Positions 16,440 through 26,340 of a stretch of DNA of 64,000 nt are shown in pieces (position 1 is the first letter of the stretch; each line of letters opens with the position of its first letter). The stretch is taken from contig NZ_CP048209.1 of NCBI RefSeq assembly GCF_010119935.1, positions 2,545,001-2,609,000 on the forward strand. The letters are read 5' to 3'. The DNA is from Paenibacillus lycopersici. GTDB taxonomy: Bacteria > Bacillota > Bacilli > Paenibacillales > Paenibacillaceae. Both the position numbers and the translations under genes were made by a program. The notes beneath the pieces were generated by a model that searched no databases, had not been told where the DNA came from, and saw only the letters and a list, made by a program, of their open reading frames with translations.

Positions 16440-16958
16440 TTGGTTGAATTGATCGGTGCGACGCTCGTTCTGTTCGCCGGCACGATGATCGGCTGGCAGC
16501 AGGCAGCGAGATACGCGGCGAGACCGAAACAAATCCGGCAGCTGATCCACGCGCTGCAGCGGCTGGAGACCGAGATCGGCTACGGCTTTACGCCGCTGCC
16601 GGAAGCGATCGCCAGATGCGCGGCGCATGTCCCGGAGCCGGCGGCTTCGATTCTGCGGGCGGTGAACGGCCGGCTTGCCGGCGGCGGAGAGCTCACCTTC
16701 AGGGAGAGCTGGGAAGCCGCGATGACGGAAGCCTGGCCGAACACGGCGATGCGGCAGACGGAGCAGGCGGCGCTAGTGCGGCTCGGACACAATCTCGGGA
16801 TCAGCGACCGCGAGGATCAGATGAAGCATCTGAAGCTTGCCGTGCAGCAGCTGCAATTCGAGGAGGACGCGGCGCGGCTCGACAGCGCCAGGTACGTGAA
16901 AATGTGGCGAAGCTTAGGAGTTCTCACGGCCGCGCTGATCGTCATTTTGATTCTTTAG
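16440..16958 (+). CDS. spoIIIAB: stage III sporulation protein AB
   Basis: 172 residues (171 in B. subtilis). A short N-terminal hydrophobic segment (LIGATLVLFAGTMIGW) precedes a helical domain similar to type II secretion GspF, and a C-terminal membrane segment ends the protein (GVLTAALIVILIL). The start is TTG 16440 with GAGGAGG 8 bases upstream. The open frame extends much further upstream through spoIIIAA, but that part is only a shadow of the other frame. It lies 15 bp after spoIIIAA. Confidence 0.93.
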   Translation: MVELIGATLVLFAGTMIGWQQAARYAARPKQIRQLIHALQRLETEIGYGFTPLPEAIARCAAHVPEPAASILRAVNGRLAGGGELTFRESWEAAMTEAWPNTAMRQTEQAALVRLGHNLGISDREDQMKHLKLAVQQLQFEEDAARLDSARYVKMWRSLGVLTAALIVILIL

Positions 16959-16973
16959 TGGGGTGCCGGAAGC

Positions 16974-17177
16974 ATGAACATTGATGTCAGCGCCATTTTC
17001 CAAATCGCCGGGATCGGTATCGTAACGGCTATGATCCATACCGTTCTGAAGCAAATGGGCAAGGAAGATATGGCGCATTGGGTAACGCTGATCGGCTTTG
17101 TCGTCGTCTTGTTTATGGTCATCCGGCTCTTGAACGACTTGTTTCAGGAGATCAAAACGATATTCCTGTTCCAATGA
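16974..17177 (+). CDS. spoIIIAC: stage III sporulation protein AC
   Basis: 67 residues with two transmembrane segments, the usual size for SpoIIIAC (IFQIAGIGIVTAMIHTVLKQMGKED, then a second hydrophobic stretch). It is a membrane component of the SpoIIIA channel in the mother-cell face of the engulfing membrane, similar in outline to SpoIIIAD. It lies 15 bp after spoIIIAB. Confidence 0.94.
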   Translation: MNIDVSAIFQIAGIGIVTAMIHTVLKQMGKEDMAHWVTLIGFVVVLFMVIRLLNDLFQEIKTIFLFQ

Positions 17178-17253
17178 GGATGGCTGAGAACGGCCGGGGA
17201 CGGCGCGAATGAAGGCGGCGCATAAGCTTGTTGGCAAGGCGGGTGAGTAGGGA

Positions 17254-17649
17254 TTGGAAATCATCCAGATCGTAGGGCTCGGACTTGTCGCAACCGTGCT
17301 TGTGCTCGTCGTGCGCGAGCAGAAGCCGATGTTCGGCTTCCTGCTGGCGGCATTCACGGGATTGTTCATCTTCCTGTTCGTCATCGGCAAGATCGAAGCC
17401 GTCATCGGCGTGCTGGAGCAGCTCGCGGACCGGTCGGGCATCCCGTCGATCTACCTGAAGACGGTGCTCAAAATCATCGGGATCGCGTACATCGCGGAAT
17501 TCGGCTCCCAGATCGTCCGGGATGCCGGCCAGGAAAGCATCGCGTCCAAGATCGAGTTCGCCGGCAAGATCCTCATTCTCGTGATGGCGGTTCCGATCAT
17601 CAGCGTCATCGTCGAAACTGTACTCGGCCTTCTGCCGGTAGGGAGTTGA
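17254..17649 (+). CDS. spoIIIAD: stage III sporulation protein AD
   Basis: 131 residues with four hydrophobic segments and the conserved GIPSIYLKTVLKIIGIAYIAE. It is a membrane component of the SpoIIIA complex. The start is TTG 17254 and the preceding GGTGAGTAGGG provides a modest ribosome-binding site. Its stop codon is 5 bases before the preferred spoIIIAE ATG. Confidence 0.94.
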   Translation: MEIIQIVGLGLVATVLVLVVREQKPMFGFLLAAFTGLFIFLFVIGKIEAVIGVLEQLADRSGIPSIYLKTVLKIIGIAYIAEFGSQIVRDAGQESIASKIEFAGKILILVMAVPIISVIVETVLGLLPVGS

Positions 17650-17654
17650 ATATT

Positions 17655-18923
17655 ATGCGTCAGCGCTTCGTCCGGTTCGCGGTTCTGCCGCTCATGCTCT
17701 TGTGGGCGCTGCTGCTGTTATCCGCGCCGACGGCGACGGCGGCGGAAGGGGCCGGGCCGCAGGCTTCGCAGGCCGCGCAGCAGGGAGACGCCTCCGCTCC
17801 CGCGGCTGCTGACAGGGATGCGGATGCCGTGAACCAACGGCTGTCGGACGAGCAGCTTCAGGGGATCGACACGGAGGCGGTGGAGAGCTACTGGAATACG
17901 CTGATGAAGGATTACGGCGGGTTCTTCCCCGACCGGAAGGTGCCAAGCTTCATCCAGATGATCATGCCGGGCGGCGAAGGGCTCAAGCTGTCGACCGTCT
18001 TGTCGGGCCTGCTGCGATACGCGCTTCACGAAGTGCTGTACAACGGCAAGCTGCTGGTCACGATCGTCATCCTGACCGTGTTCAGCATGATGCTGGAAAC
18101 GCTGCAGACGGCGTTCGAACGCAATACCGTCAGCAAAGTCGCGTACAGCATCACCTACATGGTCATGATCGTGCTCGCGGTCAACAGCTTCAACGTCGCG
18201 ATCGGCTATGCGAAGGACGCCATCACCGGCATGATCCAATTCATGATGGCGATGGTCCCGCTGCTCCTGACGCTGCTCGCTACGATGGGGAGCGTCGTGA
18301 CGGTAACGGTGCTGCATCCGCTCATCGTGTTCATGATCAACGCGGTCGGCACCGTCATTTACACCCTTGTTTTCCCGCTGCTGTTCTTCTCGGCCGTCCT
18401 GCATATCGCCAGCTCCTTGTCGGACAGGTTCAAGGTGACGCAGCTCGCCAACGTGCTTCGCAACGTGGCCGTCGGATTGCTGGGCGTCATGCTGACGGTG
18501 TTCCTCGGCGTCATCTCCGTGCAGGGCGCGACCGGTTCCGTCACCGACGGCGTCACCATGCGGACCGCCAAGTTCGTCACCGGCAACTTCGTGCCGGTCA
18601 TCGGGAAGACGTTCTCCGACGCGGCGGACACGGTCATATCGGCTTCGCTGCTCGTGAAGAACGCCATCGGCATCGCGGGCGTCGTCATTATCCTGTTCCT
18701 GTGCGCGTTCCCGGCCGTCAAAATCATGACGCTCGCCATCATCTACAACGTGTCGGCCGCGGTCATGCAGCCGCTCGGGGACAGTCCCATCGTCAACTGC
18801 CTGCAGACGATCGGCAAGACGCTGATTTACGTCTTCGCGGCGCTGGCCGCGGTCGGGCTCATGTTCTTCCTGGCCATCACGATCATACTGACGGCGGGCA
18901 ACGCGGCCGTCATGATGAAGTAG
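17655..18923 (+). CDS. spoIIIAE: stage III sporulation protein AE
   Basis: 422 residues: an N-terminal signal peptide (cleavage near TATAA), an extracytoplasmic stretch of about 100 residues, then six to eight transmembrane helices. It is the large membrane protein of the SpoIIIA channel and is needed for sigma-G activity in the forespore. ATG 17655 has AGGGAG 9 bases upstream; a TTG at 17646 overlapping the spoIIIAD stop is possible but less likely. Confidence 0.94.
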   Translation: MRQRFVRFAVLPLMLLWALLLLSAPTATAAEGAGPQASQAAQQGDASAPAAADRDADAVNQRLSDEQLQGIDTEAVESYWNTLMKDYGGFFPDRKVPSFIQMIMPGGEGLKLSTVLSGLLRYALHEVLYNGKLLVTIVILTVFSMMLETLQTAFERNTVSKVAYSITYMVMIVLAVNSFNVAIGYAKDAITGMIQFMMAMVPLLLTLLATMGSVVTVTVLHPLIVFMINAVGTVIYTLVFPLLFFSAVLHIASSLSDRFKVTQLANVLRNVAVGLLGVMLTVFLGVISVQGATGSVTDGVTMRTAKFVTGNFVPVIGKTFSDAADTVISASLLVKNAIGIAGVVIILFLCAFPAVKIMTLAIIYNVSAAVMQPLGDSPIVNCLQTIGKTLIYVFAALAAVGLMFFLAITIILTAGNAAVMMK

Positions 18924-18986
18924 CGGATACTCGTCCCGCGCCGCGGGAAGGCAGGCGGCTGCCGATTCACCATGGGAGGGGATGAC

Positions 18987-19739
18987 ATGCTCCACTGGCT
19001 CGCCGTATGGCTGCAGCAAATCATCGCGGTGGTGCTGCTGGCGGGCTTCATCGACCTGCTGCTGCCGAACAAGGGGATGCAGCGCTACGTCCGGCTGGTC
19101 GCCGGATTGATTATCCTGCTGACGATTCTGACGCCGATCATCCGGCTGCTGCAGGGCGATTTCAGCGCCAAGCTGGACGCGCAGGTCGAGAGTTGGCTCC
19201 ATGCGAATTCATCCGTCGATATGCGCATGCCGACGCTGGACGATATTCAGGCGAATGCCGACAAGCTCCGGAAGAAAGAAGCGGCCTCGGCATCCGCGCT
19301 GGCGAAGCGGCAGATCGAAGCGGAGATGGCGGCCGGGATCGAGCAGGCGACCGGCCTTCAAGCGGCATCCGTCCAGGTGACGATGAAGACGGACCGGAAC
19401 GGGCAGCCGGCCGGCGTAGCCGGCGTAGCCGTGACGCTGGCTCCGGCGCAGCCCCCGGAGCAGGAAGCGGCGAGCGGCGAAGGGCGGCGCGCCGGCGGAA
19501 CGGACACGGAAGCGGGCGGCGATGCCGCTCCGATCGACGAAGTACGGGCCGTGCAGGTGAATGTCGCTCCGGCGTCCGGGGCTTCTGCTCCGGAAGGCGG
19601 GGAGCCGGAGGCGGAAACGCAGCCCGTCTCGGCGACCATCGCCGCGGCGGTGAAATCGGCGCTGAGGGAAGGCTGGGCCGTGAACCCGGCCGTCGTCGAA
19701 GTGCTGGAGCAGGTGCCGGCCGAGGCGTCCGCCCAATAA
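18987..19739 (+). CDS. spoIIIAF: stage III sporulation protein AF
   Basis: 250 residues with two N-terminal transmembrane helices (LAVWLQQIIAVVLLAGFIDLLL and a second one) and a C-terminal ring-building-motif-like domain. Residues ~145-215 are Ala/Gly/Glu rich and look like a lineage-specific insertion, so the protein is longer than the ~206 residues of B. subtilis. ATG 18987 follows GGGAGGGG; the ATG at 18972 lies before this site. Confidence 0.9.
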   Translation: MLHWLAVWLQQIIAVVLLAGFIDLLLPNKGMQRYVRLVAGLIILLTILTPIIRLLQGDFSAKLDAQVESWLHANSSVDMRMPTLDDIQANADKLRKKEAASASALAKRQIEAEMAAGIEQATGLQAASVQVTMKTDRNGQPAGVAGVAVTLAPAQPPEQEAASGEGRRAGGTDTEAGGDAAPIDEVRAVQVNVAPASGASAPEGGEPEAETQPVSATIAAAVKSALREGWAVNPAVVEVLEQVPAEASAQ

Positions 19740-19757
19740 GGAAAGGGGAGAACGATT

Positions 19758-20414
19758 TTGGCCAAATGGCTGGACGGGCTGGAGTCGATGTGGAGCGGCA
19801 AGGGAAAAGGAGAACCGAAACGGGGGCGCTCGCTGCGCTGGCTGCTCGTCATCGGCGTTGTCGGAGCCGTGCTGATGCTGCTGAACTCGATTCTGTCGTT
19901 CCAGAAAGTGCCGGAGAAGCAGGGGGATCAGCAGACGCAGGCACAGCCCGGCGCCTCGCAGGACCAGCAGGCCTTCCTCGGGGGCGGGGACAAACCGTCC
20001 GGCTCTTCGTTCGCTGCGATCGAGCAGCCCTTGGAAAACCGCTTGAAGGAAATTCTGGAGACGATCGTCGGCGTCGGACCGGTGGATGTCATGGTGACGG
20101 TCGATTCCACGGAAGAAGTCGTCGTCCAGCTGAACGAGGAAGAAACGCAGCAGATCACGAACGAGACGGACAAGAACGGCGGCAAGCGAAGCATCACGTC
20201 GATTACGAAGAAAGGGCAAGTCGTCCTTTACGATACATCCGGGGATTCGTCCCCGATCATCACGAAGCGAATCCAGCCCAAAATCAGGGGCGTGCTCATC
20301 GTGGCGCAAGGCGCGGAGAACGGCACGGTGCGAAGGCTGATCATCGATGCCGTCGAGAAGGGTCTCAACGTTGCGGTCAACCGAATTTCGGTTATTCCCC
20401 GCAAGCAGCAATAA
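19758..20414 (+). CDS. spoIIIAG: stage III sporulation protein AG
   Basis: 218 residues with one transmembrane helix (about 28-47), then a linker and a ring-forming extracytoplasmic domain (ILETIVGVGPVDVMVTVDS, GVLIVAQGAENGTVRRLI). SpoIIIAG forms a large ring in the intermembrane space of the mother-cell to forespore channel. The start is TTG 19758 behind GGAAAGGGGAG. Confidence 0.94.
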   Translation: MAKWLDGLESMWSGKGKGEPKRGRSLRWLLVIGVVGAVLMLLNSILSFQKVPEKQGDQQTQAQPGASQDQQAFLGGGDKPSGSSFAAIEQPLENRLKEILETIVGVGPVDVMVTVDSTEEVVVQLNEEETQQITNETDKNGGKRSITSITKKGQVVLYDTSGDSSPIITKRIQPKIRGVLIVAQGAENGTVRRLIIDAVEKGLNVAVNRISVIPRKQQ

Positions 20415-20448
20415 ACCAATTGGACAATGAAAAGGGAGGCAATGAAGA

Positions 20449-21174
20449 ATGAATAACAAAAGGCAAACGATTTGGCTCGTCTCGATGCTCAGTCTGATGG
20501 TGATTTTGTCGGCGTACTACTTATTCACGGAGGACGTCGGCACGCCGTCGAACGATATCGTGACGACGGACGGGACGCAGAAGCAGAGCGAGGCGAGCAA
20601 TGCGACGGAAGCTTCGGGCACGGCGGACGACAACGCCATCGTCGCGAACGAAGTAACGGGCGGCGATGCGGGTCAGACGGAGACGGCGGACAAAGGCAAG
20701 GCCGCGGCGGAAGACAGCGCGACGAAGGACGCCGCCGACAGCGGCGCGGACGTAAGCGACGGCACGGCAACGGCCAAGACGGACGACGAAGTGCTGAAGG
20801 AAATCGAAGCCGCCGGCGGCGTCGCCGCAAGCGTGTTCAGCCAGATGCAGGAACAGCGCGACCAATCGTACTACGACGAATACAACAAGCTGATGAACAA
20901 AGTGTCCGATTCGAAGGTAAGCGAGAAAGACGCCGCGACGTACATGGACCAAGTGAATCTGCTCGAAGACAAGAATACGAAGATTACGGGTCTCGAAGAG
21001 GAGCTCTCCAAGCAGTTCGGCAACGCGGCCGTCGTGCCTGACGCCGGCGACCACTACAAGATCGTCGTGCAAAGCGACAAGCTCGAGCGCACGCAGGCGG
21101 ACAGCATCCTGACGATGGCAATCAGCGAGCTCGGCCTGAGCCCCGATCAGCTGACCGTCCAATATGTGAAGTAA
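20449..21174 (+). CDS. spoIIIAH: stage III sporulation protein AH
   Basis: 241 residues with one N-terminal transmembrane helix (about 9-26), an Ala/Asp/Thr-rich linker (about 35-115) and a YscJ-like ring domain with long helices. SpoIIIAH binds forespore SpoIIQ across the intermembrane space. The low-complexity linker is longer than in B. subtilis SpoIIIAH. It is the last gene of the operon; a strong terminator follows. Confidence 0.93.
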   Translation: MNNKRQTIWLVSMLSLMVILSAYYLFTEDVGTPSNDIVTTDGTQKQSEASNATEASGTADDNAIVANEVTGGDAGQTETADKGKAAAEDSATKDAADSGADVSDGTATAKTDDEVLKEIEAAGGVAASVFSQMQEQRDQSYYDEYNKLMNKVSDSKVSEKDAATYMDQVNLLEDKNTKITGLEEELSKQFGNAAVVPDAGDHYKIVVQSDKLERTQADSILTMAISELGLSPDQLTVQYVK

Positions 21175-21183
21175 TTCGAGCGG

Positions 21184-21222
21184 GAGCTCCGGTGCCGAAC
21201 TATGCGGCACCGGGGCTTTTTT
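21184..21222 (+). terminator. terminator of the spoIIIA operon
   Basis: AGCTCCGGTGCCG (21184-21196) pairs with CGGCACCGGGGCT (21205-21217), followed by T6. Confidence 0.92.
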
Positions 21223-21272
21223 CCATTTCGGGCCGCGTCAAAAAGGTAGTTCGTGTTCTGGCGTATTTATGC

Positions 21273-21278
21273 TATAAT
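21273..21278 (+). promoter_or_regulatory. -10 element of the accBC promoter
   Basis: A perfect TATAAT with flanking AT-rich sequence 117 bp before accB. The -35 (TTCGTG at 21250) is poor. The leader includes a small hairpin GCATCC/GGATGC (21353-21371) just before the ribosome-binding site. I see no FapR-type operator. Confidence 0.5.
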
Positions 21279-21394
21279 AAACTCTGCTATGCGCAGGTTT
21301 TGGTAAATAAGTCGTAAATATGCGTATCCGCTATACTTAAAGCAATCATGAAGCATCCCGCAGCGAGGATGCAAAAACGTTTAGGAGTGAAACG

Positions 21395-21877
21395 ATGTTT
21401 AAGCTGAGCGAGATTAAAGAATTGATCAAGCTGGTTGACGGGACTTCCGTCCATGAACTCGAAATCGAAAACGACGGCGCCCGTCTTATGATTCGCAAGC
21501 CCGGCAAAACCGAAGTGGTGAACATTCAGCAAGCCGCGCCAATCGTTCCTACATATACGCAGGCTCCGCAGCCGCAAGCCGAAGCTCCCGCGGCAGGGCA
21601 GCAAGCTCCTGCGGCGCAGCCTGCCGCGAAGAGCAACTACCACCAAATCGTGTCGCCGATGGTCGGCACCTTCTACCGCGCTTCTTCGCCGGACAAGCCG
21701 CCGTTCGTCAACGTCGGCGATCGCATCAACGACAAGTCGATCGTCTGCATCCTCGAAGCGATGAAATTGATGAACGAGCTCGAAGCGGAAGTGCGCGGCG
21801 AAATCGTCGAAATTCTCGTCGAGAACGGGCAATTGGTCGAATTCGGACAGCCGCTGTTCCTTGTGAAGCCGGAATAA
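21395..21877 (+). CDS. accB: acetyl-CoA carboxylase biotin carboxyl carrier protein
   Basis: 160 residues. The N-terminal segment (residues 1-40) is followed by a Pro/Ala/Gln-rich linker (about 45-80) and the biotinyl domain with EAMKLMNE, in which Lys124 is the biotinylation site. It carries the carboxyl group between AccC and the carboxyltransferase in malonyl-CoA synthesis. ATG 21395 follows TTTAGGAGTG. accC starts 51 bp downstream. Confidence 0.97.
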   Translation: MFKLSEIKELIKLVDGTSVHELEIENDGARLMIRKPGKTEVVNIQQAAPIVPTYTQAPQPQAEAPAAGQQAPAAQPAAKSNYHQIVSPMVGTFYRASSPDKPPFVNVGDRINDKSIVCILEAMKLMNELEAEVRGEIVEILVENGQLVEFGQPLFLVKPE

Positions 21878-21928
21878 GTTCATCTATCGGAACGAACCGG
21901 AAACAACGGACACGAGAGGAGTTTTACC

Positions 21929-23302
<1,374 letters not shown>

Positions 23303-23325
23303 GCATGAAACAAGTACTGCGCTGT

Positions 23326-23354
23326 TTGTCATATTTCCGCCAGAATGCTATAGT
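23326..23354 (+). promoter_or_regulatory. sigma-A promoter before yqhY
   Basis: TTGTCA (23326-23331), 17-bp spacer, TATAGT (23349-23354). It lets yqhY be expressed apart from accBC. Confidence 0.7.
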
Positions 23355-23428
23355 ATAAGAATAAGAAGCGGATAAGCTATCGGCTGGCGGCTGAAAGCGC
23401 GCAACTTTACGGGAGGTGTAGGATAACC

Positions 23429-23836
23429 ATGAGTACGCTGGCAGCGGACTATGAGAGAACGGACATGGGCACTATTCAAATCGCACCCGAAGTGATTGAA
23501 ATCATCGCTGGTCTTGCGACGATCGAGGTTCAAGGCGTAGCAGGCATGAGCGGCGGATTCGCCGGCGGCATTGCCGAACTTCTGGGTCGCAAAAATTTGT
23601 CGAAGGGCGTTAAAGTCGAAGTCGGTCAGCGTGAAGCGGCCGTGGACGTTTCCATTATCGTGGAGTACGGCAACCGTATCCCGGAGCTTGCTTCGGACAT
23701 TCAACGCAACGTTAAGCGTTCCATCGAAACGATGACCGGTCTGCATGTCGTCGAGGTGAATGTTCATATCCATGACGTTCATTTCAAGACGACGGAGAGG
23801 CTGGAAACGGACGAGGTACAGCTTCGCGTCAAATAA
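23429..23836 (+). CDS. yqhY: Asp23/Gls24 (DUF322) family protein YqhY
   Basis: 135 residues of the Asp23/Gls24 family (TIQIAPEVIEIIAGLATIEVQGVAGMSGG and HVVEVNVHIHDVHF). In Bacillus yqhY is linked to accB-accC, and its loss is reported to select mutations in acetyl-CoA carboxylase, so a role in limiting malonyl-CoA formation has been proposed. The gene has its own promoter and a downstream terminator. No signal or membrane segment is seen. Confidence 0.92.
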   Translation: MSTLAADYERTDMGTIQIAPEVIEIIAGLATIEVQGVAGMSGGFAGGIAELLGRKNLSKGVKVEVGQREAAVDVSIIVEYGNRIPELASDIQRNVKRSIETMTGLHVVEVNVHIHDVHFKTTERLETDEVQLRVK

Positions 23837-23863
23837 TCCTTCACTTGCAAACGAATGACTCAT

Positions 23864-23908
23864 ACCCCCTAGTGGTTGGGCTTGCCGCTCGGCGCTAGGG
23901 GGTTTTAT
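23864..23908 (+). terminator. terminator after yqhY
   Basis: ACCCCCTAG and CTAGGGGGT form the outer stem across a GC-rich loop, followed by TTTTAT. Confidence 0.85.
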
Positions 23909-23958
23909 CTAGTAATCGAAGCGCAGCGCCCGTCATCCGCTTCAAGGAGGAATTGTCG

Positions 23959-24522
23959 TTGATTAGAGTGTTGGATAAGCTGTTGTTATTCTTATACAGC
24001 CTGGCCATCGGTGCCGCGGCCGTCATCGCGTTCAGCGCGGGCGTCTACTGGTTCCCGGAAGAATGGCTCAGCAATCTCGTACATAATTTGTACAGCGGCG
24101 ATATGCGCTGGCTGCAGCTGACGGTCGTGACGGTATCGGTCGTCATGTTCCTGATCAGCCTGCGGTTTTTCTATGTATCGCTCAAACGCAGCAACGCAAC
24201 CGCTCCATCCATCGATCAACGGACGGAATTCGGCGATATTCGCATCTCGCTGGAAACGGTCGAGAATTTGGCCCTCAAGGCGGCGGCCCGCCAGCGCGGC
24301 GTGAAGGATTTGAAAGCGCGGATCCGGATCGGCGAGACGGGCATCGAAGTGTCGCTGCGGGCAATCGCGGACGGCGAAAGCTCCATCCCGACATTGACGG
24401 AGGATATCCAGCGCGCGGTCAAATCCCACGTGGAGGAAATTACCGGCATTCCCGTAGCGAACGTATCCGTATATGTCGCGAACATCATCCAATCCGCGAA
24501 CTTTAAAAGCCGTGTAGAATAG
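23959..24522 (+). CDS. amaP: alkaline shock response membrane anchor protein
   Basis: 187 residues with two N-terminal membrane helices (about 8-30 and 50-72) and a C-terminal Asp23-like domain. This is the AmaP arrangement known from Staphylococcus, where it anchors Asp23 at the membrane. Here it may anchor the YqhY protein encoded upstream (inference). TTG 23959 is preferred because AAGGAGG lies 8 bases upstream; TTG 23953 is too close. Confidence 0.85.
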   Translation: MIRVLDKLLLFLYSLAIGAAAVIAFSAGVYWFPEEWLSNLVHNLYSGDMRWLQLTVVTVSVVMFLISLRFFYVSLKRSNATAPSIDQRTEFGDIRISLETVENLALKAAARQRGVKDLKARIRIGETGIEVSLRAIADGESSIPTLTEDIQRAVKSHVEEITGIPVANVSVYVANIIQSANFKSRVE

Positions 24523-24533
24523 GGGTGATGCCG

Positions 24534-24767
24534 ATGATGTGGAGGGAAATCTGGACAACCTATGGAGGCAGGATCGCCGGCGTAACCGTCGGGTGTATCC
24601 TTGGACTTCTATATTTCATCGTAGGATTTTGGGACATGTTGTTTTTCGGGCTGCTGCTCTGGGCCGGCTACGCGATCGGCAAGATGAAGGACGAACGGCG
24701 CGGCCCGATCATTCCGTGGCAGCGGTTGACGGCGTGGCTGACGGAACGTTGGCGCCCGTTCAAATAG
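24534..24767 (+). CDS. DUF2273 small membrane protein
   Basis: 77 residues with two hydrophobic segments forming a hairpin (GRIAGVTVGCILGLLYFIVGFWDMLFFGLLLWAGYAIG has the pattern; residues ~14-50) and a positively charged tail. DUF2273 genes commonly sit beside amaP and asp23 genes, as here. It starts 11 bp after amaP (ATG 24534 behind AGGGG). Function unknown, probably in the same membrane assembly. Confidence 0.82.
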   Translation: MMWREIWTTYGGRIAGVTVGCILGLLYFIVGFWDMLFFGLLLWAGYAIGKMKDERRGPIIPWQRLTAWLTERWRPFK

Positions 24768-24772
24768 CACTG

Positions 24773-24838
24773 TGGTCTCCTCCGTACCCCGGACGTTTGC
24801 GGCATCCGTTCGGGGCAGGGAGGAGATCATATTTTCAT
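24773..24838 (+). terminator. GC-rich hairpin with T-containing tail after the DUF2273 gene
   Basis: GGTCTCCTCC pairs with GGAGGAGATC, with an inner CCCCG/CGGGG stem, followed by ATATTTTCATTTT. Confidence 0.65.
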
Positions 24839-24841
24839 TTT

Positions 24842-24880
24842 GAAATCCAAGGCCGTCGAGGCGTGCGATGCTTGGATTTC
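24842..24880 (+). other. 10-bp perfect stem in the nusB leader
   Basis: GAAATCCAAG (24842-24851) pairs perfectly with CTTGGATTTC (24871-24880), ending just before the AAGGAGCGG ribosome-binding site of nusB. There is no T-run, so it is probably not a terminator. Confidence 0.55.
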
Positions 24881-24908
24881 TCCATTCTAAGGAGCGGTCA
24901 GAGAACAG

Positions 24909-25361
24909 ATGAAACGAAGGTTAGCACGGGAAATCGTGGTACAAAGCTTGTACCAAATGGAAATGAACGAAGAAGCGACCACGGCTTCGGCAGTGAATAT
25001 GCTCGTCGACGAGGTACACGACGAGAACGAGATCGAGGCGGATGCCGCGGACGTCGGCAAGATTGACGATTATATCCGCAGCCTGCTGCAAGGCGTCGTG
25101 GAGCATAAAGCGGCGATCGACGATATGCTTCAGCATTACTTGACGGGCTGGCAAGTGGACCGTCTGTCGCGCGTGGACCGGCAAATCCTGAGGCTGGCCT
25201 GTTACGAGCTCGTATTCCGCGACGATGCGCCGCCGAAGGCCATCATCAACGAAGCGATCGAATTGGCGAAGCATTTCGGGACCGACGAATCGGGCCGCTT
25301 CGTCAACGGCGTGCTCGGACGGCTGCTTCAAGCGCTGGACGAGCTTAGACCGAAAGCCTGA
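24909..25361 (+). CDS. nusB: transcription antitermination factor NusB
   Basis: 150 residues, all-helical NusB fold. The N terminus RRLAREIVVQSLYQME and the C-terminal block INEAIELAKHFGTDESGRFVNGVLGRL are diagnostic. It works with NusE (S10) at boxA sites in rRNA antitermination. The acidic stretch near residues 36-52 is variable in the family. Gene order nusB-folD-xseA matches Bacillus. Confidence 0.96.
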   Translation: MKRRLAREIVVQSLYQMEMNEEATTASAVNMLVDEVHDENEIEADAADVGKIDDYIRSLLQGVVEHKAAIDDMLQHYLTGWQVDRLSRVDRQILRLACYELVFRDDAPPKAIINEAIELAKHFGTDESGRFVNGVLGRLLQALDELRPKA

Positions 25362-25391
25362 CGGCCGCGGCTTGCGGCATCCGATTCCTTT

Positions 25392-25424
25392 AAGCCCCTT
25401 GCAGCCGTGCGGTGTAAGGGGCTT
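25392..25424 (+). other. hairpin between nusB and folD
   Basis: AAGCCCCTT (25392-25400) pairs with AAGGGGCTT (25416-25424). The tail is TGCGATAATT, so termination would be weak; it could partly uncouple nusB from folD. Confidence 0.5.
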
Positions 25425-25469
25425 GCGATAATTAAGCCCATTCGGGCATACATACGAGGAGCGATCGAA

Positions 25470-26330
25470 TTGACAGCACAACGTATCGAAGGAAAAGCAA
25501 TCTCAGACGCCATCCGCAGCGAAATCGGCGCAGAAACGGCGAAGCTCGCGGCGCAGGGCATCGTGCCGGGCCTGGCCGTCGTACTTGTCGGCGAAGATCC
25601 GGCTTCGAAGGTATACGTTGGCAGCAAAGAGAAGGCTTGTCAGCAGCTCGGCTTCTATTCCGAGGTTCACCGTCTCGAAGCGTCCGCGACGCAGGAAGAG
25701 CTGCTCTCCCTGATCGATAAACTCAATCATCAAGAGACGATTCACGGCATTCTCGTGCAGCTTCCGCTGCCGAAGCATATTAACGAGAAAGCGGTTATCG
25801 ACGCGATCAGCGCGGACAAGGACGTCGACGGTTTCCACCCTGTCAGCGTCGGCAACCTCGTTATCGGCGACGACAGCCTGCTTCCGTGCACGCCTGCCGG
25901 CGTTATCGAGCTTATCAAACGGACGGGCATCGAGATCGCGGGCAAGCACGCCGTCGTCATCGGCCGCAGCAACATCGTCGGCAAGCCGGTGTCCATGCTG
26001 CTGCTGCGCGAGCACGCGACCGTGACGATTTGCCATTCCCGCACGGCGAACATGGCCGATATCGCGAAGACGGCGGATATCCTCGTCGTGGCGATCGGCA
26101 AGGCCAAAGCGATCGGCCGCGATTACGTGAAGCCGGGCGCCGTCGTCATCGATGTCGGCATTAACCGCCTCGAAGACGGCAAGCTTGCCGGCGATGTGGA
26201 TTACGAGGACGTGCTGGACGTCGCCGGCTACGTGACGCCGGTTCCGGGCGGCGTCGGCCCGATGACGATTACGATGCTGATGCAGAACACGTTGAAAGCC
26301 GCCAAACAACAACGCGCAGCGAAGGGGTGA
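25470..26330 (+). CDS. folD: bifunctional methylenetetrahydrofolate dehydrogenase/cyclohydrolase
   Basis: 286 residues. It interconverts 5,10-methylene-, methenyl- and 10-formyl-tetrahydrofolate with NADP. Visible are [18 protein letters not shown] (with the catalytic Lys and Tyr), [24 protein letters not shown], the Rossmann motif [17 protein letters not shown] and [15 protein letters not shown] 25470 follows GAGGAG. Starts further upstream would include non-conserved sequence. Confidence 0.96.
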   Translation: MTAQRIEGKAISDAIRSEIGAETAKLAAQGIVPGLAVVLVGEDPASKVYVGSKEKACQQLGFYSEVHRLEASATQEELLSLIDKLNHQETIHGILVQLPLPKHINEKAVIDAISADKDVDGFHPVSVGNLVIGDDSLLPCTPAGVIELIKRTGIEIAGKHAVVIGRSNIVGKPVSMLLLREHATVTICHSRTANMADIAKTADILVVAIGKAKAIGRDYVKPGAVVIDVGINRLEDGKLAGDVDYEDVLDVAGYVTPVPGGVGPMTITMLMQNTLKAAKQQRAAKG

Positions 26331-26340
26331 GGTCCGAGCC

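Noticed and set aside
17718..19202. 494-residue frame antisense to spoIIIAE
   Set aside because: Extremely His/Arg/Asp/Gln-rich sequence with no fold signal, mirroring the spoIIIAE hydrophobic codons.
19007..20452. 481-residue + frame across spoIIIAF and spoIIIAG
   Set aside because: Arg/Gly-rich out-of-frame reading of two conserved genes.
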